A stretch of 64,000 nucleotides of DNA from Lampris incognitus. Lineage: Eukaryota; Chordata; Actinopteri; Lampriformes; Lampridae. The translations under genes were made by a program, and so were the position numbers. Location: the NCBI RefSeq assembly GCF_029633865.1, contig NC_079212.1:101109433-101173432 (forward strand), in the 5' to 3' direction. A model generated the notes under the pieces. The model was given only the letters and a program-made list of their open reading frames with translations, did not search any database and was not told the origin of the DNA. Of the stretch, positions 1-11,959 are shown piece by piece (position 1 is the stretch's first letter; every line of letters starts with the position of its first letter).

Positions 1-102
1 TGGTGTGTCCTAACTGGGTCATCATCAGTCTTTGCAATGTTTGACTTCATGCATACAAAAACAGTACACAATATACATACAGAGAGCACTTTGCATTACC
101 TG

Positions 103-104
<2 letters not shown>

Positions 105-187
<83 letters not shown>
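105..187. repeat. (AC)n microsatellite
   Basis: Uninterrupted AC dinucleotides, about 41 units. The unique-looking sequence just downstream (205-275) has the 'TGTGGGG...CCC' and 'CCCTAACCTTAACC' wording that often accompanies CA arrays in fish genomes, so array and flank may belong to one dispersed repeat. Confidence 0.97.
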
Positions 188-190
<3 letters not shown>

Positions 191-288
191 TCGCAAATCT
201 ATACTTGTGGGGGCCCCTCATAGACTACATTTATTTCCGAGCCCTTAACCCTAACCTTAACCACGTAAACTACATGCCTACATGCCTA

Positions 289-330
289 CATCAAATACGA
301 ATTGCCCTCATGGGCAATTCGTATTTGATG
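289..330. repeat. Perfect 19-bp inverted repeat (hairpin)
   Basis: Arms 289-307 and 312-330 are exact reverse complements around a 4-nt loop (tcat). No ORF or recognised element is attached. The stretch 331-720 that follows holds nothing I recognise. Confidence 0.9.
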
Positions 331-737
331 TTTGCTTACTCTTTCACCATGACCTTACATTGCTTAGATGGATGCTTGAAGTCCATGTCTAGTAGAACAA
401 AGGTAGTCTTATAAAATGTCTTCTCCAGGTGCATAAATAAGGACCCATTGTTAATTGTTGGCTGTATGTAGCAAGTGTGTACACACTAAATGGAGAAATG
501 GCCTTGGTGGATGAGAGCTGGAAGACATGAGATAAGGAGGGGAAGAACAGACAACTGCCCTACAAGAGAGACTGTACTGTATTGATCGATGCGCATTCAA
601 GAACCTGGGCTTGGATGCATCTGTTCATGAACATATATTAAAATCGTGTGACAATACAATAAGAGATTTTTGTCTTGCTCCTCATTTCTGCCAGCGTGGA
701 ATTCAATAATTGCCACGACTCTATATATATAAATATC

Positions 738-1222
<485 letters not shown>

Positions 1223-1483
1223 TTTATGACCCTACAATGCTATTTTGCAAACCAGAAAACCTAAAACTATGGTGTGGATTCGTATGAAGCTGTATGGTGC
1301 AGCTCAAGGGAATTGGGTCAGTAGATGTGGGTCACACCCTCTATGGACTATATGCACACAGTTGTGCTGACGTAGCGCTGGTAAAATCTCTGCCAGCCTG
1401 TTCACTTCTGCTCCGCTTCCCATACTGTTCATATGATTTTTGTCAAATGGCGACGCCGTCTCAGAAAAAGACATACCGATAGC

Positions 1484-1705
1484 ATGACAGCTGAACATTG
1501 CTGTGTGCATTGGTGTCAAGCCTCCAGTAAGTACAACAAATTACTTAGTTTTCATTTGTTTCCCTTTGATGCAGAAACCAGGCGAAAATGGCTTGTCGCT
1601 ATCCGGAGGGACAACTTCACCATTAGAAGATGCCACTGCCTCCATCCCCAAAAAAGCCTAGCAGAGGATGTGTATTGTCTTGAGGACAAAATGTCAATCC
1701 TGTAA
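1484..1705 (+). pseudogene. THAP zinc-finger fragment
   Basis: From an ATG at 1484 the frame reads about 73 residues with THAP-domain hallmarks: a near-N-terminal Cys pair (CCVHWC), then FHLFPFD, RRKWLVAIRRDNF, and a later Cys/His cluster (CHCLH). The frame then shortens abruptly to EDVYCLEDKMSIL and stops. THAP domains bind DNA through a C2CH zinc and occur in host regulators and at the N-terminus of some DNA-transposon transposases. The closing LEDKMSIL resembles LEDKMSVLV in the ISL2EU transposase remnant near 29.4 kb, so this is more likely a transposon relic than a host gene. Spacing of the last zinc ligands looks damaged. Confidence 0.6.
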
Positions 1706-1829
1706 ATAGCAATTATCTGTATACTTACATGAAATCTGTTTTATATTGTTAAAGTTTGATATTGGTTTATTGAAATCATTTCACTTTGTTCAGTGATTAT
1801 AAAAACAATGATGTTCGCCTGATACTTTA

Positions 1830-3073
1830 CTAATAAGGTTTCTGCCATCAGTAACCAGTTCTCTGAGCCTGACCAACTCTGTCTGCCACTGCCAGCTAAC
1901 AGTGCTTCACTCACCTTATTCTCTCCCCTGACTGGGGAAGAATTCTCCAAGCTTCTGCTGGACTCTCGTCCCACTACCTGCCTGATACTATCCATCCTCC
2001 TACAGACCATTTCCCCCACACTTAACCCCACAAGCTTCAACTCCACATCATCAACTCCTCGCTTATAATCGGTGTGTTCCCCACTGCATTGAAGCAAGCT
2101 GGGATTACCTCACTGCTCAAAAAAACCTGAGCGCACGGTCTTTAACCAAGTCTCTGAATACCTTTCTGAGAACAATCTGCATGATCCGAATCAGTCTGGC
2201 TTTAAGTGGGGTCACTCTACCGAGACTGCACTCCTGGCAATAATAGAATCACTGCGTTTGGTTAGAGCTGCTGGTAAGTCCTCAGCTTTATTGCTGCTAG
2301 ATCTGTCAGCTGCCTTTGACACGGTTCCCCACACTCACTGAGCCTGGTATCTCAGGGTCTGCCCTCCACTGGTTCATATCCTACCTCTTGGGGTGCTCTT
2401 GTATCTTGGAGGGGAGAAGTGTCCAAACCCCATGGCTTATCCACAGGGGTAACTCAAGGATCAGTGCTCGGTCCCCTTCACTTCTCAATATACGTCACCT
2501 CACTTGGTGAAATCATCTGCTCCCGTAGTTTCTCATACCATTGTTATGCTGATGATACCCATCTCTTCCTATCATTCCCACCACATTACCTCACAGTTTT
2601 GGCATGGATATCGTCATGCATTGCTGATATGTCTGCATGGATGAAAGAATGCCACCTACAGCTTAACCTGTCTAAGACTGAGCTCTTTGTCATCCCAGCC
2701 AGTCCATCCCTACAACAACAGATCAATATCCAGCTCGGATCAACCCATCTCATGCCCACAAAGTCTGCTGAAACGTGGGCGTCATGATTGATGACCAACT
2801 AACCTTTAAGATTCACGTGGCCTCGATTGCCCGGTCGTGCCTATTTGCCCTATACAACATCAGGAAAATTAGATCTTACCTGTCTGAGCATGCATCACAA
2901 CTCCTGGTACAGGCTCTTGTTATATCATGCATTGACTACCTTACTGGCAGGGCTCCCTGTATGCACTTTCAAACCTCTGCAAATGATCCAGAACGCGGCA
3001 GCTTGTCTGGTCTTCAACCAACCCAAAACAGCACATGTCACTTCGCTGTTCATATCACTCCACTGGCTCTCAG
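1830..3073 (+). mobile_element. L2-like LINE, reverse transcriptase part (broken)
   Basis: Several frames together carry the order expected of an L2/CR1-type ORF2: a linker ('LTGEEFSKLLLDSRP' near 1935), then DLSAAFDT near 2305, GVTQGSVLGPL near 2447, YADDTHLFLSF near 2548 (the RT catalytic box), HLQLNLSKTELFV near 2655, GVMIDDQLTF near 2777, and the C-terminal QNAA...LVFNQPK near 2988. At least four frameshifts or small deletions separate these blocks, so it makes no protein. The 5' end is truncated. The same element resumes at 3609-4077 and ends at 5275-5325 after two younger insertions. Confidence 0.85.
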
Positions 3074-3608
3074 TTCAATTCAATTCAATTAAATTTTATT
3101 GTCATTAAAAACAATGTGCTGGCACATGTTAAAAATGAAATGAGGGCTGTGACGTCACCAAACAGTGCAAGACAGACACAGACCAACACAGCAAACACAA
3201 TATAAGATATACACACATGAAGACCAAAAGCTAAAAATAAGTTAAAAGAGAGCTGGAGTACAAAATATTTAAAAATATCTACAGACATTCAGTGGGTAGC
3301 CAGGTTCAGGTGGGCAACAGCTTGTGGAAAGAAGCTGTTTTTGAGCCTGGTAGTGCGGGCTCTAAGGCTCCTGTAGCGCCTCCCAGAGCGCAGGGGGGGA
3401 GAACAGTCCATGGTTGGGGTGGGTGGGATCTCTGCTGATGCTCAGACCCCTTCGAAAGGCAGCGTTTGTGATAAATGTCTTTATGGCTGGGAGCTGGAAA
3501 TCGGTGATATGCTGGGCCACCTTGGTGATCCGCTGCAGAGCTTTCTGGTCTACTGAGGTGCAGTTGCCGTACCACACTGAGGTGCAGCTGGTCAGGATGC
3601 TCTCTATG
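3074..3608 (-). mobile_element. LINE 3' fragment inserted in the L2-like LINE
   Basis: On the minus strand this piece encodes TIESILTSCTSVWYGNC, QKALQRITKVAQHITD, and DPTHPNHGLFSP with frame slips. That is a C-terminal RT module common in fish LINEs. It ends in an A-rich 3' tail with repeated AATTGAATTGAATT (plus 3074-3095). It is 5' truncated. Sequence on both sides reads as one L2 ORF (LHWLS before, AAHTKFKTLMLAY after), so this is an insertion. I do not fix its clade. Confidence 0.75.
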
Positions 3609-4077
3609 GTTGCTGCCCACACCAAATTCAAAACCTTAATGCTCGCTTAAAAAACAGCAACTACAATGACTCCCACCTACCTGAACTCCCTCATTCAGGT
3701 CTACACCCAGTTCCACTCACTACGCTCTGCCAATGAAACGCACCTGGCACTTCTGCCACAATGGGGGCCCTAAGTCACTAGCTAGCCTCTTTTCTTCTGT
3801 AGTTCCCCGGTGGTGGAAGGAGTTACCAAACTCCATTCGATCTGCTGAGTCCCTCTCCATCTTTAAGAAGAAGCTAAAGACCCAGCTCTTTCTTGAACAC
3901 CTCCACACCTGATGATATAAAAAAAATCACTTCTATGCACCCTATGCATTGTCTTCGTGCACTGCCTGTTGAAACCTATGTCCTATCGGACTTGAACCTA
4001 GTATTTTTTTTTACAATTAATAGCATTGTCGCCTCCTAACTAGATCCTTGCTTGTGTTGTATTAACTCTCAGATGTA
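3609..4077 (+). mobile_element. L2-like LINE, C-terminal part and 3' UTR
   Basis: Continuation of the element at 1830-3073. Readable pieces are KFKTLMLAY, PTYLNSLIQVY, FHSLRSANETHL, VPRWW-like 'SSPVVEGV', and LSIFKKKLKTQLFLEH, as in the end of L2-type ORF2, followed by about 160 bp of 3' UTR. It is cut at a TA by the Intruder-derived palindrome at 4078-5274. Confidence 0.8.
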
Positions 4078-5274
4078 CACTACCGTTCAAAAGTTTGGGA
4101 TCACCCAAACAATTTCGTGTTTTCCATGAAAAGTCACACTTATTCACCACCATATGTTGTGAAATGAATAGAAAATAGAGTCAAGACATTGACAAGGTTA
4201 GAAATAATGATTTGTATTTGAAATAAGATTTTTTTTACATCAAACTTTGCTTTCGTCAAAGAATCCTCCATTTGCAGCAATTACAGCATTGCAGACCTTT
4301 GGCATTCTAGCTGTTAATTTGTTGAGGTAATCTGGAGAAATTGCACCCCACGCTTCCAGAAGCAGCTCCCACAAGTTGGATTGGTTGGATGGGCACTTCT
4401 TTGAGCAGATTGAGTTTCTGGAGCATCACATTTGTGGGGTCAATTAAACGCTCAAAATGGCCAGAAAAAGAGAACTTTCATCTGAAACTCGACAGTCTAT
4501 TCTTGTTCTTAGAAATGAAGGCTATTCCATGCGAGAAATTGCTAAGAAATTGAAGATTTCCTACACCGGTGTGTACTACTCCCTTCAGAGGACAGCACAA
4601 ACAGGCTCTAACAGGTACTATTTAATGAAGATGCCAGTTGGGGACCTGTGAGGCGTCTGTTTCTCAAACTAGAGACTCTAATGTACTTATCTTCTTGCTC
4701 AGTTGTGCAACGCGGCCTCCCACTTCTTTTTCTACTCTGGTTAGAGCCTGTTTGTGCTGTCCTCTGAAGGGAGTAGTACACACCGGTGTAGGAAATCTTC
4801 AATTTCTTAGCAATTTCTCGCATGGAATAGCCTTCATTTCTAAGAACAAGAATAGACTGTCGAGTTTCAGATGAAAGTTCTCTTTTTCTGGCCATTTTGA
4901 GCGTTTAATAGACCCCACAAATGTGATGCTCCAGAAACTCAATCTGCTCAAAGAAGTGCCCATCCAACCAATCCAACTTGTGGGAGCTGCTTCTGGAAGC
5001 GTGGGGTGCAATTTCTCCAGATTACCTCAACAAATTAACAGCTAGAATGCCAAAGGTCTGCAATGCTGTAATTGCTGCAAATGGAGGATTCTTTGACGAA
5101 AGCAAAGTTTGATGTAAAAAAAATCTTATTTCAAATACAAATCATTATTTCTAACCTTGTCAATGTCTTGACTCTATTTTCTATTCATTTCACAACATAT
5201 GGTGGTGAATAAGTGTGACTTTTCATGGAAAACACAAAATTGTTTGGGTGATCCCAAACTTTTGAACGGTAGTG
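4078..5274. mobile_element. Palindromic Tc1/Intruder derivative (fold-back)
   Basis: This 1197-bp unit begins CACTACCGTTCAAAAG, ends in its reverse complement, and is flanked by TA on both sides (4076-4077, 5275-5276). Its two arms, 4078-4612 and 4740-5274, are 535-bp reverse complements with only two mismatches noticed by eye. The centre (4613-4739) is about 127 bp. Each arm joins the 3' terminal part of the element at 24429-26044 to its transposase start, so the first ~52 codons (MARKRELSSETRQS...) occur twice in opposite directions. No catalytic domain remains. It must have been moved, if at all, by an Intruder transposase from elsewhere. Confidence 0.93.
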
Positions 5275-5325
5275 TATGTCACTTTGGATAAAAGCATCTG
5301 CTAAATGAAATTATAAATTGTAAAA
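5275..5325 (+). mobile_element. L2-like LINE 3' end
   Basis: The sequence CACTTTGGATAAAAGCATC followed by TGCTAAATGAA is the typical L2-type 3' terminus in fish. It is the end of the LINE that starts near 1830, displaced by the palindromic insertion. Confidence 0.7.
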
Positions 5326-5992
5326 ATTATAGTTTTTAAAAATATTAGTGTATTTCCTAGAATTGAAAATACTGACTTGAGTATACACTGAGGAGTTTAA
5401 TGGGATGGGAAACACATTCGTGTTATCAGATTTTAAATATCTATTTGTTAATGGGTGAAAATTGATTTTGACCATATTTGACAGCACCCCTACTTGGTGA
5501 CTACAGTCACGTAGCTGAAGTCAAGAGCTCTTCATAACAGTTGGTCCTATATCTGTAGGCTCTTCTGTTGCTGAATGACAGGCCTTCCAACATGCACTGA
5601 GGTCAAGGTTCAGAGGTCAATATTTCAAAGCAAGAGCCATTTACAATCTTCAGACTTACACAATCTTACTCTACAGGTTGAGACCTTTCCAACGATGTAT
5701 TTGGTTTAGTCCTACGACAAAGTTTTTACTTAAACATTTCATGGACACAGCCTTGGCACAGGTTTACTTTCAGACAGCCTTTTGGAGGCCCAATACAAGA
5801 AATCAAAGTTATTTTGTATGTTACTCACCTTTACATATTGCAATCCTGCTGACCATTCAGGGTATTACTACGGGTTTGGGGCCTGAATTGCTTGGGTTAG
5901 GGTTGGGTCTGAAAAGAAAGATCTTGTATTTCATCAGGAAAACAAGCTTCAAGTAGGTCAAAATTACTAGTTTGGTTGTAAATTAGTCAAAA

Positions 5993-6115
5993 ATCCATCC
6001 ATTATCCGAACTGCTTATCCTGCTCTCAGGGTCGCGAGGATGCCTATCCAAGCAGTCATTGGGCGGCAGGCAGGAAGACACCCTGGACAGGCCACCAGGC
6101 TATCACACAGGGCCG

Positions 6116-6201
<86 letters not shown>

Positions 6202-6416
6202 GGGCTATTTTAGTATGGCCAATTCACCTGACCTACATGTCTTTGGGTGGAAACCGGAGCACCCGGAGGAAACCCACGCAGACACGGGGAGAACATGCAA
6301 ACTCCACACAGAGGACAACTTGGGAAGACCCCCAAGGTTGGACTACCCCGGGACTCAAACCCAGAACCTTCTTGCTGTTAGGCGACCGCGCTAACCACTG
6401 CGCCACCCTGCCGCTT
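5993..6416 (-). mobile_element. tRNA-derived SINE, family A, copy 2
   Basis: Same family as 738-1108. Its tRNA-like head is clear on the minus strand (GTGGCGCAGTGGTTAGCG, and a B-box-like GGTTTGAGTCC), and it ends in the GGATGG tail. An AC array (6124-6197) has expanded inside the body where the other copies carry a few CA units. It sits in the spacer of the inverted repeat at 5325-6975. Confidence 0.82.
6124..6197. repeat. (AC)n microsatellite inside SINE
   Basis: About 37 AC units interrupting the SINE body between GGGCCGACATATAT and CCTAGGGGC. Expansion of an internal CA seed in the SINE is the simplest origin. Confidence 0.95.
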
Positions 6417-6975
6417 AGTCAAAAATGATTACCTTAAATGAAAAAATTATTACCTTAAATGATGTGACACTATTTCTACAAAAACAGACAAAAAAGCTAA
6501 AGACCTTTCATGTGTTGGGCCTCAAAAAGCTTTCTGAAAGTGAGCTTGGGCCAAGGCTGTGTCCATAAAATGTTAAAATTAAAACTTTGTCTGATGACTA
6601 AACCAAATACATCACTGGAAAGGTGGAGTGACATTATGTCAGTCCAAAAATTGTAAATGGCTCCTGCTTTGAAATATTGACCTCTGAACCTTGACCTCAG
6701 TGCACGTCGGAAGGCTTGTCATTCAGCAACTGCAAGGGCTAAAACACATGGGATCAACTGTTATAGAGAGCGCTTGACTTCTGTCACCAAGTGGGGGCAC
6801 TGTCAAATATGGTCAAAATTAATTTTCACCCATTAACAATTAGACATTCAAAATCTAATCACACAGATGTGTTTCCCATCCCATTAAACTCCTCAGTGTA
6901 CTCTCAATTCAGTATTTACAACTTCCAGTTCTAAGAAATACACTAATGTTCTTAAAAACTACAATTCCCTTAAGC

Positions 6976-9120
6976 TGCATTATTCAGCTTGATACAAATC
7001 AGCACCACAGTTGTAGTTCTTCGTTTGAAAACTAGCACGGTAAATAGGGTCTTAAAAATATATCTACTGAATATATCAAATATTTACTGCAGCCGAAACA
7101 TCAATTAAACTGCATTTAGGTGGTTTATTTGTAAAAAGCACACAAATGTTGATTTACTTTGGATATTTTAGCAAGTATTGTAGAAAGATGTTTTGGGGTT
7201 GTGTTCAATGTCAGACACTTTGCATTCCAACAATTTTCTGGTGAGACCTGAAATAATCTTCATAATAACTAACAAACTAAATACCATATACATTCACTAA
7301 ATGAAGATTATGAAAATAAAATGCACATTATTCGCTAGAAATGCTATCAAAATGCATTTAATGCCGAAACTATCTTCAAATATTGCATTTTCCACTGAGA
7401 ATAAAAGGAATGCCGTGGATGCAGGCTCCGTCAACATCGGCTATAAGTTGAAATGTCGGTAAGAAACTTATTTTTAGTTCACGTGTCTGTGGTTTGCAGA
7501 AATGTATACTATTGCCAACATTTTATTCTGGCGACCAGGTTGCCCCCCCCCCCCCCCCATCTGGAACACTACACATTGATATCTATTGAGCCCTGCACTT
7601 GCTGAAGGGGCGCCTCGAGCGTCATAGTTTAAAGCGTAAGGCCACTGACCAAGCTGCCATATTTGGCGAGTTGGGACACACACACAACACACACAAACAT
7701 TCAGTAAGTAACTTTATCAGGTGTTGAGCAAGCTGCTAGTGTATATCCCTATCAGATGTTTATGAACCTCATGGAGATTGTAAATGGACCTCACAGAACC
7801 CACACTGTTGGGTAAATGTACTTTGTGTCAGCCAGCAGATAGCACCGAAACAATAAACTTGTTGTGAACAAACAATCTTTTTACTTCAGACAGCTACACA
7901 CACAATGACCTCACTTTTTATCCCTTTTCTGGGAACGTTTCTGTGACTATGTTCACTATTTTCAACACTGCTTTGCTTCATATTTATGTACTATGTATGT
8001 ATTTATGTAGGCACAGTCACGCCAGCACAAATAGTATTCTTCTGTTGACCAAAGGAGCTTGACGACACAACCACAATGTCCTCATTTTGGCCACTGAAAG
8101 ACACACAATATGACCACAATTTCCTAATGTGGACTACTGGGAGCTGCCCAGTATGACCTCTTCTTTGGGTTGCTGGGTGAAACCATATAGCCCTCTACTG
8201 CTGACCACTTAACAACGTCACTGCACAGGAAAAGACTTACTCAAGGGCACACTGGTAATATTGACCAATGAGGAAGGCAATATGTGCCCACTTTGCCAGC
8301 CTGTCTGGAGATTCATACCTGTGACATTCAGGTTACTGCTGCACTAAAATGAGCGTTACTGTCTCAGAAAGCTTCAGATGTTTACTGGTGGCATCCAAGT
8401 AGAAATATATTACTTGATAAAATATCTTGAAGGAAATATCGTACCCATATCCTGCTACATTTGGATGAACATCTCATCTCTGTTTGAATACAGGAAGAGG
8501 AAACGATAAGACGCTGCGAAATTGCTACATTCAGAGCTTTCACAAGGGGATCAAGTGATGCAGTTAGGCGACATCCTCTCTAGTGTCATACGTCCAACCT
8601 GTTTTATAGAGAGACCCGTGTCACCCTGAATGGACACGAGGTATAATGCAGTAAGCTGATAGCAGTAACGTGAGAAATGTGGGAGATGACTTTCTCGTTT
8701 TCAACCTGTGTGTTACATCATGCGGTATAGCGAGACCAAGAAGGACTGAGATGTAGAGAGACGGAGAGAGTGAACGAGCGGGTGGAGGAGGAGAAACAGG
8801 AAAAGGGAGAGGAGAAGATAGATACTAACCATGTTTACGACAGATAAGCTGTTGTTAAACTTGTTTTGAGGGAAAAAAAAGGTTGTTGCTTTGAACGTGT
8901 GGTTAGTTTATTATAGTTCAAAGGTACAAACAGCTGTAGTTGAGGTTTTTCTTCTGCTTAAACATGATAAAATTAACACTGTAAGAACAATAGCAGACAG
9001 TAGAATACATGGATTGGATTGAATTATCCACTCAGCCACAGAGTAAGGGCCCTTTTTTGTGGCGTTTGCATGTTTTTCCCTGTTACTGCACATAACAGTA
9101 GTTAATCAGGAATCAGCACC
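6976..9120. other. Unannotated upstream flank
   Basis: No gene recognised. Contents are AT-rich unique-looking sequence, a C16 homopolymer at 7543-7558, a purine-rich GA stretch at about 8745-8820, and short ORFs without family resemblance. Confidence 0.6.
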
Positions 9121-9324
9121 ACTTTATTTGTCATTTCATTTCATGTACTTGCATACATGAAATGAAACAAAATATGGTTTCCCCCAGCCCACAGCAGTGC
9201 AACACAAAGACAAAAACATACAAAAGACTACAAGAACTACAAGAACACATATATCCAAACTTACAGATATATCCAAACTAAACAAAAAAATCACTGTCCA
9301 AGAGAACCAGCCAGGATGACTGTC

Positions 9325-9850
9325 GGAACTGCCAGTCTGCATGGGCTAGCAGTTAGCTTAGCCTGCCCCGCTTCCGCGTCCTGTCAGACTGCCCTCGGTG
9401 TTTCCACTTTGGGAGCAACTGTGGAAGGGCCGTGGTCGTTGGGCCCACCAGACCAGTCTCCCTCAGCCGATCCAATGCCAGTTCTCCCAGCCAGACACTT
9501 TTGACACACCTCCCCGCACTCCACACAACGACACTAAAACACAGTCAACACCAGGTGAGGCCGCCGCCAGACTGCCCTCAGTGTTATCGGAACTGCTGGT
9601 CTGCATGGGCTAGCAGTTAGCTTAGCCTGCCCCACTTCCGCACCCTGTCAGACTGCCCTTGGTGTTACCTCTTCAGGTCCAGGTCCAGGCAGGGCCGTGG
9701 TCCCTGGGCCCACAGTACGTAGCAGACCAAGCTCTCCCAGCTGATCCAGCACCATGCTCTCCCAGCCATCAAACGAAGACAAAACTTAGATGCAGACATG
9801 GACAAAGACACTGCATGGACGGTACTGGGTGAGGCCGCCACAAACGTGAA
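9325..9850. repeat. Tandem duplication, period about 264 bp
   Basis: Two units (about 9325-9588 and 9589-9850) each open with GGAACTGC..GTCTGCATGG then GCTAGCAGTTAGCTTAGCC, and each carries GGTGAGGCCGCC near its end, with moderate divergence. The flank at 9123-9300 contains a TTTATTTGTCATTTCATTTC stretch like an inverted LINE tail, so these may be 5' monomers or an internal repeat of a retroelement. The family is not recognised. Confidence 0.75.
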
Positions 9851-10458
9851 TTTGCGCCGCCATCTTGGTATCTGCATCAGCTTTGATGAGACCGTCTGAC
9901 TGAAATTAAGCTTTGCATGAGGTTTCTTACAATATTTCAAGCAATCAAAGTTAACAGATGGGTTACGTTTCAGCTTCTCTTGTGTATTCACTGCATTTCC
10001 TGTGAATGCTGTCCAATAGCTTGAAGCACATTATACACATTTAAAAAGAAAAAATAATGTTTGGGCACTACTGTAAGACTGCTTAGAGGAACTATTTCCA
10101 AGTGCTTACTACACATTTTGCCTAATTATACAAGACTAATTGGCTTTCAACTCAATCAGTTCTGAAATAAATAGATTAAAAATAAATAAATATCTATCTT
10201 TTGGTTGTGTGATGATCACTGTGCATCATATCAAAATAAAGCTGCAGATGTGGGACTTGCTCTGCAAGGAAACATTTTAAGGAAGACAATAGCATTGATG
10301 ACAACATAATGAGTTTTGGTCTCATGGTGTTTGATTTCACATTGTTTATGAGATAAATTGAGATTTTTGTTTCATATTTCATTACGGAATAGAATCAATG
10401 GAATTTGACACTTGTACACTGATCTGGTATTCATCCCAAGCAGCTCCTCAAAGCCTAT

Positions 10459-10790
10459 TCATCCATCCATCCAGCCATCCATCCATCCATCCAACCATCC
10501 ATCCATTATCCAAACCACTTATCCTACTCAGGGTTGCGGGATGCTGGAGCCTATCCCAGCAGTCATTGGGTAGCATACACCCTGGACAGGCCACCAGGCC
10601 AGCACAAGGCCGACACATTCACACCTAGGGACAATTTTTAGTATGGCCGATCACCTGACCTACATGTCTTTGGACTGTTGAAGGAAACCAGAGTACCCGG
10701 AGGAAACTCACACAGACACGGGGGAGAACATGCAAACTCCACACAGAGGATGACCCGGGACGACCCCCAAGGTTGGACTACCCCGGGACC
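10459..10790 (-). mobile_element. tRNA-derived SINE, family A, copy 3 (head missing)
   Basis: Contains the CATCC tail, the GCCTATCCCAGCAGTCATTG block and the CACACAGAGGATGACCC block in the same order as copies 1 and 2, but stops at CTACCCCGGGACC. The tRNA-like promoter end is therefore absent and this copy lacks its own pol III promoter. Confidence 0.78.
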
Positions 10791-10929
10791 TATTCATCTG
10801 ATAGATATTTGGGTATTGTCATATGGTTTGTATTTCTACAGCCAAATAGACCCATATTTGTCTAGCCTAATAATTTAGAGCTGACTTTAATTCATAAGCA
10901 GCTCGTGGGAGCCTCTGCTGATATATGTG

Positions 10930-11530
10930 TCCTAATTAGGAATGGGTCTGGCGTTCAGCTGTCTGGTTTGCGGAAGTACACAGACGGCTGAACAGATAAA
11001 GTAGAGCACTGTATCTTCTCATTCGAGACATTAAGAATGAAACAATGGATTGATAAGTCCTTGTCCATCTCCAGAGACCCCTCCCTGAACCCTGCATACT
11101 CTGCATTGAACACAGTCCCTCCATACCTGCATGGTGTTGGGTCCTTATTGTGTGACTGGGAATTGTGCAATTTAACATGTTGCTGTAAAAAGCCCTTAAG
11201 ACATGCTTCTTGTGCAACATAATTCAGACTTTATGTCCTTTCCTGTTAACCGCCCTGTTTGTTAGTTAAAGAAATTGTCTTGTGCTTCGATAGTGCAGTA
11301 TAGATAGGGTGTTATGTGCACCCTGCTTGCTGATATATTTTGTTCTTATTTCTATTTCTTATTGTATCTTTTATTTCTAGTTGTTTCTGTTTTTCTTGTT
11401 TCTATTTGTTTCTATGTCTTGTTACGTTGTATCTTGTTAGGTTTTAGTTTTTTCTTACTAGAGTGTGAGTGTCTGTAATAGAACCCAATTTCCCCTCGGG
11501 GATGAATAAAGTATTCTGATTCTGAAATAC
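10930..11530 (+). mobile_element. LINE 3' end
   Basis: The block ends with AATTTCCCCTCGGGGATGAA then TAAAGTATTCTGATTCTGAA, a 3' terminus and short tail repeat shared by many fish LINEs. Upstream about 550 bp is mostly 3' UTR-like, with short degraded reading frames. The ORF is not intact and the clade is not assigned. Confidence 0.6.
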
Positions 11531-11959
11531 TTTAAATATTATTTGCTGGGTCAGGGTCGACTAAAGGCTCGTCCACATCTGCCGTGTTCGTTTCAGTATG
11601 TGAGTGTGCGATCATGGCAAAAAATGAAAAGCACATCCTACCAACCAGTTTATTTTCGCATTTAGCTTCAGAATATAGCTGGTCTTAAAAGCCGAAACAC
11701 CTTGCTAGTGCTATAGCTGATTTCTTTTGTTTAAATGCTATGTCAGACAGTAAACTGGATTATAGGCTAATATATGTTTGTTGCAGCCCATCTGAAATCA
11801 TTTATTCAATTACATATCCCTCTGTTATGCACTTAAGATACTTTAAGTTTAATCTTAAATTTAATTTCAAGTTTAGTTTAGTTTAGTTTTAGTTTAGTTT
11901 AGTTAGCAGTTGGGATATTCTTACTTTGATGAAATAAGCAATTTGTTTATTGATGTACA

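Larger units (their letters stand above)
5325..6975. repeat. Diverged long inverted repeat
   Basis: Sequence from about 5325 to 5820 matches the reverse complement of about 6478-6975 with many substitutions and small indels. Shared phrases include GAGGAGTTTAATGGGATGGG, GAGGTCAAGGTTCAGAGG and GACACAGCCTTGG. The spacer (5821-6477) contains a SINE. No transposase or terminal duplication was recognised. It may be an old fold-back DNA element or an inverted segmental duplication. Confidence 0.85.

Noticed and set aside
245-275. CCCTAACCTTAACC as a telomere or interstitial telomeric repeat
   Set aside because: Only one or two imperfect units. The wording fits a dispersed fish repeat better than TTAGGG arrays.
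3306-3650. Plus-strand 78-codon ORF across the inserted LINE
   Set aside because: It is antisense to the minus-strand LINE module, which explains the sequence fully.
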